A stretch of DNA of 25,621 nt from Klebsormidium nitens (lineage: Eukaryota; Streptophyta; Klebsormidiophyceae; Klebsormidiales; Klebsormidiaceae), in NCBI GenBank assembly GCA_000708835.1, contig DF237820.1, positions 1,758 through 27,378 of the forward strand. Direction: 5' to 3'. The notes below the pieces were generated by a model. The model was not told where the DNA came from, made no database searches, and saw nothing but the letters and a program-made list of their open reading frames with translations. Of this stretch, positions 1 through 7,140 are shown in pieces. Positions within the stretch are counted from its first letter, which is position 1. Each line of letters begins with the position of its first letter. The position numbers and the translations under genes were made by a program.

Positions 1-760
1 ATGCCCACCAACATGCCGTTTTCAAAAAGAAACGGACCTCATGGAGGTGGGTAATGAGTAATAAATAATGAGAAACTAGTTGCGCATTACTCTCTTACAA
101 CCCTCCTCTACCACACAGCCACCACATGATCTTACCCATGGAACAACCCAAGAACGCAAGAGTGCATTACCCCATTACCCTATTACCCCTCATGTTTGTA
201 TGTATGTGAACAGATTTCAACACTTCGAATGCCCATGTTATTTTAGAAAAGAATTGGACCTCTTGGAGGTGGGTAATGAGTAATGAGTAATGAGAACCTA
301 TTTTATGCATTACTCTCTTATTACCCTCTCTACCACACACACACCACATGATCGAACCCATGATCTAACCCAATAACGCAAGAGTGCATTACTCCATTAC
401 CCTATTACCTCTCATGTTTGTATGTATGTGAACGGATTCAACACTTTCAATGCCCAACATGCCGTTTTCAAAAAGAAATGGACCTCTCGGAGGTGGGTAA
501 TGAGTAATGAGTAATAAGAAACTATTTGCGCATTACGCTGTTATTACCCCCTCTACCACCCACACACCACACTGACATGATCGAATCCATGGAACAACCC
601 AGGAACGCAAAAGTGCATTACCCCGTTATCCTACCCCTCATATCTTTAAATACGTGTTTTTTTGAACTTCAGCTGCGCTCAGCTACTTGTTTCCAAACAA
701 GAGAACGACTTGAAGACGTGGGTAATAAGGTCATGAGTAATGAGAACTGTTTGAGCAGGG
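1..760. repeat. ~223 bp tandem satellite, about 3.5 copies
   Basis: Copies start near 1, 229 and 450 with the word ATGCCC, and a degenerate partial copy runs from about 673. The shared landmark GTGGGTAAT recurs at 47, 269, 493 and 718, giving periods of 222, 224 and 225 bp. Each unit contains a GGAGGTGGGTAATGAG block, then an inverted counterpart of the type GCATTACTCTCTTATTACCC (307-326 in copy 2), then a CA-rich stretch, then a run of 8-9 bp CATTACCC-like words. Short ORFs inside are not conserved in frame between copies, so I see no coding role. The array is cut by the window edge, so its true length is unknown. Confidence 0.85.
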
Positions 761-1010
761 GACTTGGATTGGGGAGCACTTCCGGCAGTTCATGTACCAT
801 TTTGATCAATCAGAGTACATAACCCAATAATCCAGTTGATGGTGTACATTCCTCTGAGGATGCTACAAGTCCATCAATCGGATATGCCATCGCTTTTGAC
901 GTTAGGGTGTTCTCCTCATCAGTGAAAAGAGCAAAACGTGTACATACTTTGTCAATCAGTGTCTCATCAATCAGCGTACATCACTCGAAATCTTAACTCG
1001 ATTGGACAAA

Positions 1011-1191
1011 TTAATACAACAATTGGGTCCGCATTCCCACGGTCCACACGGCCGCCTCAATTGCAATGCTAAGCTTCGCGTCGTCGACTCGTCTTAAAGA
1101 GCTGTTATAGCCGCCAAGGAGCAAAGGCAATATCACCATGAGGTTGTCAAGCCCTGAATACCACCCCAGACTCCTGAAGCCCTTGAGAAAG
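1011..1191 (-). pseudogene. Out-of-frame C-terminal remainder of the KDZ transposase
   Basis: This stretch, with the overlapping piece up to about 1293, encodes the segment HKCGPSNCPESYCGLHWVN, then NTSAVESVNSFLKG, then a YSGLDNLMVILPLL stretch. That order matches the region downstream of the DRFH motif in KDZ transposases, which carries a conserved E..N. It has no start of its own and is out of frame with the upstream exons because of the 13 bp duplication. Confidence 0.65.
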
Positions 1192-4100
1192 CTATTGACC
1201 GACTCCACGGCCGACGTATTGACCCAGTGTAGTCCGCAGTAGCTCTCTGGACAATTGGAGGGGCCGCACTTGTGCACTTCGGCTCCAGCCTTCGCGTAGT
1301 GGATTTGCGTAGTGGAATCTGTGCATGAAAAGGTGTACATCAGCCTTTATTCGTACAACAAGAATCGATGTACACGTTTCGATCCAAGGATCACAACTCT
1401 CAGCTCCGGCGCAACTGCAAATGAGTTCCAATGTACACGCAACGTTGTATGACTTTTCGCTTGGCAACAACGCCCTCTGCAAATAAGCCTTAACGTACAC
1501 AAATTGTTGAAGCCCCATACCAGTACTTGAAAGGGCGCCTTCTCACCTGTCGACACTAAATCTAACGTTGGCAAAGTACCCCGGGGCCCTGCGCATGCAA
1601 TAATTTCGACGCGCACACGCGTTGTCGTACACAAGGATCTCGGGCAGGTCCTCGCGTCTCAGCCGCGTGTACAGCACGGCAAACACGTCCCTTGGGCTCT
1701 CCCCACGCAGCATCGTGTGGAACCCGTAGCTCAATCTGTGGGGGCAACAAAACACAAAGACCCCCCGACTTCTATTCGGCCGCTTGCTGGCGTTTCCCTT
1801 CTTCCCCGAGAGCTTTCCGGCGGCCTTGACAAGCCCGAGTACGTTCTCGGCGTCCCATTCGGTCACCGACTTTCCCGTAGCGCATTTGAACTCTTCCGAG
1901 CTTCTGCTCCGGCCGTCCGGATGCTCAAAGCTTGAGTAGTGCGTCAAGCCCCGCTTCTGCTCCCAACCGGGAAGGGTGTAGCACGCCAAGGCGTCCTGCT
2001 CGGCACGGAAGCTATGCTCTGACGGAAGCGGATGCAGCCCGGCCCCCTCCTCGTCTCGTCCCAACCTCTCTCTTAAAAGTGAGCGCTCGTGATCGCTCAT
2101 GGCCTCCCATTGCTCCGCGCTCGGCTCCAATCTCTCGATCCCTGGGAGCAGCTCGTTTGCCAACCCTCGCGCCTCGTCCAGCCGTCGGCGCTCCTCGATG
2201 CTCAGGGGGCGCCTTCGGGCCTCCGCAAGAAGGACGACCGCTCTTTCGAACGAGTCGATCGCCTTGTGCACCCAGCCTCGCCGCCCATTCACCTCGAACC
2301 CCGTTGCTCCCCTAGCAAGGAGCGCGAGCATGTACAGGTGATGGAGGGTGCGCATGAAGAACGCGGGAAACGTGAGCCCTCCGTACGAGTCCAGGAGCCG
2401 CCGCAAGACGGGCGCCTCTCGTCCCAACTCGCGGCGGTCCTCGAGAGAGGCCTCGCCGCCCAGCAAGAGCTTCCGGACCACGTGCAGCGTGGCAACTCCG
2501 ATCAGGTCCTCGTCCGAATCGTGCGCGCCGAGGGAGTAGAGGAGCTCGGTCCACTCGCCAACCCAGTGCTCCCAGACGTTTGGGCTCAATCCCCGTCTCG
2601 CAAAGTCGGCTTGGATGCTCGTCAGCAACTCGAAGACGGCCAGGTTGCGGTCCCGCACCATGGTCCGCTGCTCAACGAGGAGGCGCCTCCTGCCGTCTTC
2701 CGGAAGCGGCCCTTCATCCTCACCAGGCCCAAATCGCTTCACGATTCGAGGGTCCTCGTGAGCGAGCCCGTCCAGGAGCGCCTCAAACTCCGCCTTCGAA
2801 AGCCGTTCCCCTACCTTTTCATCCTTAGGGCGGTGCTGAGAGAGGCGCGCGATCGCCTCTCGTAGCTCCGGTTGCAATAAAAGCTTGCGCTTCATGCCGC
2901 CGCCCTCGAGGCCGGCTCCGCAATAGTCGCGCCCCGAAATCGAGCTCTTCTCGAGGAGCGTTCCGCTCGACTCTCGGCTCGGGTGGCAGAACGTACGTTG
3001 CGCGTCGAGGGAGGAGCTGCCAAGCCCCCCAGGCTTTTGCGCGCCGTCGGTGCTCGCCAACCCCACGATGCCGTCGCAAAGCAGCACCTGCACGTGTGTG
3101 CACAAGTGTACGTTCAATTTCGTGTACATCATCACATATGATGGACTGGGGGTACGGCCGACCACGCAACGTCCAGCACCTTCTTCGATTTCATTCAAAG
3201 ACCATGGTCTGTAGGAGACCTGAGACAGCAGAGACGGCACGGACACGAGCGTCTCGTGTCCAAAATTGATTGAAGTCTTGTGGGCTTTTACTCTCACCTT
3301 GGGATGGGGCCCGCATAGCGAGCAGCAGTCTCGTAGCCCGAGCCCGACCAGCTTGAAGAAGTCGAGGCTCGCCCTCCGCCACGTCTCCTCGCTCAAGACG
3401 GCCACTTCCGGCGACCGTTGGAAGGCCGCTTGATGAGTTGCTAGCTCGGCCTTGAAGGAATGGCCGTGCTGCATGCCCCGCAAGAGCAGTTGCAAGCTCT
3501 CTTGGACGAAGATCGTCCTGCGGTTCCACGTGAAGAGCCCCAAATGCTCGCCATCGAAGTGGATCGCGTGCGCCGCGTTGAGGCACTGACAATGGTACAC
3601 TCGCACCCGCACTTGTTGGCTCCATTGCGAGGCCGTGACGGCCGCTTCGACCCACTGCTCGACCCACGAACCGCCACACGCTGGGGGGCCCAAAGGGCAG
3701 GGCGCGCTCAACAGGCCCTTCTCTGACAGCTCCGCAAAGTGGCAATCCCTCAGCTTGCTCACGGGAACAGGGCGGTTGAGCGAAGTCACGAGCGGATCGT
3801 GAACGGCATGCGCGTCGCTCAGTCGCGCCAGCTTGGGCCTCAAGACTTGAACGGCCTCCGTTGTCAGAAGCATGACGGGGGCGCGAACCCGCGAAGCCTC
3901 TCCGTGCTCGCATCGACCGCCCGCGGATGCCAGGGAGGCCATCGAGCAGCTCGTGCACGCGTCGATCCAACCCCGGATCGCCTCCTTCCCCCTTGCTTCC
4001 GTTGGCGGCCGAGCGTCCCACCCTACTCTTGTTGCTGGCTGCGAGCCCTCTTTGTGCGCCTCCCAAAAGGTCTTGTTCCGCCTCGCCCGTTTGCGAGGGG

Positions 4101-5929
4101 GCTGCTCCTCAACCAACCCCCCCTCCCTTCCACGGTCGCCCCCCTTGCTCCCCCAATCATCAAAAACGTGTGCGACGGCCTCTCCAAACAGCCGATCGTG
4201 CTGTTGACAGAAGCACGAGTCGCCGGCGCACTTTGCCGGCTCGTGGGGCCGCTTCTCGAGCAACTCAACGAGGTACCGCTCCTCCTCCGATAGCCCCGCA
4301 TCACCCCCCCCTTGCGAGGAGGGACCTGCCGTGGGCACCCCTCCAATCTCCGGCAACTTGGACCCGTTCCATGCCTTGAGCCAGTCCATCGCGGCTCTCG
4401 ACAGGGGCTCCGAGAGCCTCAGGATCAGCTGGTCGGCCATGGAAACGTCTCCTTCATCCGACCTCAGAGCCTTCTTTGCCGCCAAGACGTGGGAGCAATC
4501 CACGAGGCTTGGGCAGCCGTCCCGCTTGCCCTCACAATACCACGCGCCCTTGCTGCTCCGAAACAGCATGCGCCTCTTCGGGCCCGGAGCCCCTTGGAGG
4601 TTCTCGGCCACGGCAAAGTAGCTCCCCGTCGCGTCCACTCCGATCCGTTCGACCCTCGCCCCCCTGCCGAACGACTCGTGAGTAGGCGGCTCCGCCGTCG
4701 GGGCCCAACTTTCGCTGATGGCCGCCATCGCTAGCTTGTGAACGCAAGGCGCGTTCTCCATGAGCCGACCTCTATGATCGCAGGTGCAGCAGAGCTCGCC
4801 GAGCGTGCTCCACCAGACGGTCTCTGGAAGCGCGTGGGTCTTCGATGGCTTCCCCAACTCCTTTGGTCGGCCCTTTCCGTTGTGATCCCAAGCACTCATG
4901 TAGAGCCTAAGCGGAGGTGATGCCGATTCCGTCGGTAGGTAGACACGGGCCAATCCCTCGGGGGACGCCATCATTTCGAGGTAGCGCACCCCCTGAGCCT
5001 TGATGCCCAGCGCCGACCCCTCCTGCAATGCACTGAGGAGGGAGCACGTCTTTGAGAAAGACCTCCTCGCCATTGTGAGGCAGCATCAAGAGTATAGATC
5101 CTTTTGAATCGGTGTCTCTGGTTTCAAATAATCGAGACACTTTGTGGCCGCACAGCTCAGAATCATCGTGAAGCAACCTCAGCAGAACCGTGAACTCTCT
5201 GGAATGGCGATGACGGCGATTTGCTCCTGCGATGTAGCAACGATGGCATTTCAAACGAACTGGGCAAAACGAGATTGCAGCACACATTTTGTTGTGATGT
5301 TCATCAAGACTTTTTTTTTGAGAGCTCACCTCGGTGTTCGTTTCTTCCGCAGCGCCTTTCGCCCTTGGCCGCACCCCTTTTGCCATCCCTCGCCTGCCAA
5401 TTTGGGAGGCCGCCATGGCAACTAGCCTCTGCACTGGCATCGTTCTCGCATTCTCTCGACAGAGGAAGCTCAGCAGATCGTCCGTGAGCTCGAGGGCCTG
5501 GCTCCAAGGACTTCTTCGCGTCTCACGCCGCAAGACGGCCGTGTCTTGTCCGCCATCCTTTCGTTTGCTCAACGTGACCAACAGACCATCAGTGCTCTCC
5601 GTCACCACGCCGAGCAGTTTGTGGACGCAGCTCAAGCACACAATCTGCTTGCATTGCTTCGACTTTGGAATCTCAGCGCTGATGAGGTACCCCATCGAAG
5701 CACCACGATCGCCTTTGCGGAACTTGAGCATCAGCAACCCTGCACCCCCCTTGCTCTTCACCCAAACCTGATGCAAGCACGTCAAACACCTGACAGCAAA
5801 ACGCTCCTTGCAAGTCTCAATGTCAACCCTAATCTCACCAGACGTGATGCTCTCGACAGTACCTTGCTCTATGTGGGCCAACACACTGCTGAAATGCTGA
5901 AGACTAGCTTGGGACTCCATTGTTACCAC
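1192..5929 (-). CDS. KDZ-superfamily transposase with SWIM zinc fingers, C-terminus frameshifted
   Basis: Proposed exons: 5929-5330, 5022-3298, 3087-1547 and 1318-1192. Introns have good GT-AG ends (donors GAG|GTGAGC, AAG|GTGAGA, CAG|GTGAGA). The product is about 1330 aa. Seen: two Cys/His clusters in exon 1 (C40/C48/C51/H53 and C93/C98/C101/H103), a SWIM finger (CxC...CxH) near residues 279-295 and a second C...C...CxH near 363-378. Splicing 3298 to 3087 gives CGPHPK|VLLCDGIVGLAS, a KDZ/HMGXB3-like segment. The C-terminal core follows: VFVFCCPHRLSYGFH, a YDNAC motif with the likely catalytic Asp near 1263, and SVDRFHY. In exon 4 a 13 bp tandem duplication shifts the frame, and translation stops at 1192. 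The conserved tail (CGPSNCPESY...NTSAVESVNSFLKG...) continues in the other frame to 1011. The copy is therefore probably recently inactivated. The start at 5929 is the first Met of the exon 1 ORF. Confidence 0.7.
1294..1319 (-). repeat. 13 bp tandem duplication that frameshifts the transposase
   Basis: On the + strand GCGTAGTGGA occurs at 1294-1303 and again at 1307-1316, a 13 bp period, right beside the 3' splice site of the last exon (1319/1318). Thirteen is not a multiple of three. Upstream of the duplication the frame reads DRFHYA; downstream, only the shifted frame carries the conserved Cys/Asn-rich KDZ tail. Removing one unit would make the two halves collinear. Confidence 0.8.
3088..3297 (-). 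other. Frame-preserving, stop-free intron in the transposase
   Basis: This 210 bp stretch (70 codons) has no stop in the host frame, so a naive ORF runs through it. It begins with a strong donor (CCCAAG|GTGAGAGT) and ends CACGTGCAG|GTGCTG. Removing it joins CGPHPK to VLLCDGIVGL, the expected continuous family segment. The predicted read-through peptide is low-complexity and unlike the family. Confidence 0.7.
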
Positions 5930-7140
5930 CCCTTCCTTGGTCTACTCTAAGGGGGGCGGACCTCCCTAAGCTCCGTGCGCCTCCACCCTGTCTGCTGCTA
6001 CCCGGTCCGGATTTACTACCGGGCCATCAAACCTGCCTTTTGGACTCAACTCACTCTCCCTAAGTGCCTCAGCCCCGACCTCGGCTGTTGGTACCCGGTC
6101 GCTTGGCCCTAAGTTCCGATCGTTCGACGCATCAGTGATCGAAAGTGTCCAACAATCGTCGTGGGGGGTGCCTACGTGGCATCCTCTACGGTACATGCGA
6201 CGAAATTTACCGTCACGGCCGAATCCGGCATGAGCGTTAACGCATTTTCACCGATCGATCCGTCCTGATCAATCTCGGCCGTTCATTTTAGTCTCAACTT
6301 CATTTGGTAGGCCCGCTACCTTTCAAGTTTTGTATTGAATTTGAAAGGTTGACCGTTACCAGTGACGTCGGGCACGACGTTGGGATGGCCGAGTCTACAT
6401 TCAAGGTTCAAGTAACGATGAACCGGCGAGCTCTCTCGATACGGCATGACCGTCGCAGTACTGTTTGGTTCGTTGCGAATTGCCTGGCCGGTTCATCGTT
6501 GCGCGGGCAACTCGCCCGGCCGGGCCGCCGCACACTGCTATTACCTACTCGGAGGCAGGCGGCCTTCGGCCGGAGCCCGGCGGGCCACGGCGGCCGCGGT
6601 CCTGCCAGCCCCTCGGCTGCGCCGCCGGCGAGTCCTGAACCTCCTTGAAAAGCAATTTTCTGTTCCGACGTGGCACTGCTTTTGCATGTTTCGCTGACAC
6701 TTGGCATTCTATGGATAGCCATGGGGTGAAAATGACGTCATTGAAGTGCGCCAGTTGCAGGAGGTACGTGAGCACAAGCCTGAAGTTTGCATGCTTGCCG
6801 AACCAGACTTTGCTGCACTCTTGTGGACCGTGGTGCACTGTTTGCTGAGTCAGACGGGCATCCCCGCTCAGATGGAGGCAGATGGCGCGTTCTGAATGGC
6901 TTCTCAAGCAAGCCGGAACTCGAGGCTAGGATGGAGTGTCTCGGACTCCTTATTAGGCCTGCTCAGTGCTGGCAATTGCACCTACTTGACCTCGGATTGC
7001 AGTTGAAGGTCAGCTAGGTGTCCGTGCATTCCCTTCATTCAGAGGCACATTTCTGCAGGTTTTGCTTGTGGATTGAAGGTTTTTATTCCTCCCTTCGCAA
7101 TTGCAGACTTCAGCTCGATTGAACGCTTCAGCCTGCAACC
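5930..7140. promoter_or_regulatory. Divergent intergenic region with ABRE/DRE/CRE-like sites
   Basis: No gene is supported here. It separates the minus-strand transposase (start 5929) from the plus-strand LEA-like gene (start 7141). Sites seen: TACGTGGC at 6173-6180 (ABRE type), CCGAC at 6665-6669 overlapping ACGTGGC at 6668-6674 (DRE core fused to an ABRE core), and AATGACGTCATT at 6731-6742, a 12 bp palindrome containing the bZIP/CREB site TGACGTCA. A further GACGTC lies at 6364-6369. Positions 6480-6640 are strongly GC-rich. These motifs are established stress and ABA elements in land plants; their use here is inference. Confidence 0.45.

Larger units (their letters stand above)
790..6300 (-). 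mobile_element. KDZ-type DNA transposon (boundaries approximate)
   Basis: The interval is defined by the transposase gene (1011-5929, minus strand) plus its flanks. The left limit is set by the end of the satellite array and the right limit by the divergent intergenic region. I looked for terminal inverted repeats and a target-site duplication in 720-1010 and 5930-6310 and did not find a convincing pair, so the ends are estimates. The left flank and one intron are rich in GTACA/TGTAC words, which could be subterminal binding sites for the transposase (inference). Confidence 0.55.

Noticed and set aside
2089-2865. 258-codon plus-strand ORF
   Set aside because: It is antisense to the long transposase exon in GC-rich sequence; its composition looks like a codon shadow and it has no domain.
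3191-4066. 291-codon minus-strand ORF
   Set aside because: It overlaps the transposase exon in another frame and is Arg/Gly/Ser/Ala-rich, as expected of a shadow.
4907-5073. Overlap of two transposase ORFs read as two separate genes
   Set aside because: A strong donor at 5329 and acceptor at 5023 join the frames in phase 0, so one spliced gene explains both.
5990-6110. CCCGGT/ACCGGG inverted words as transposon terminal repeats
   Set aside because: The words are short, imperfect and have no partner near the left end of the element.
6480-6640. GC-rich block with ORFs on both strands as a gene
   Set aside because: The peptides are Arg/Pro/Ala-rich by composition alone, and there are no splice-supported extensions.
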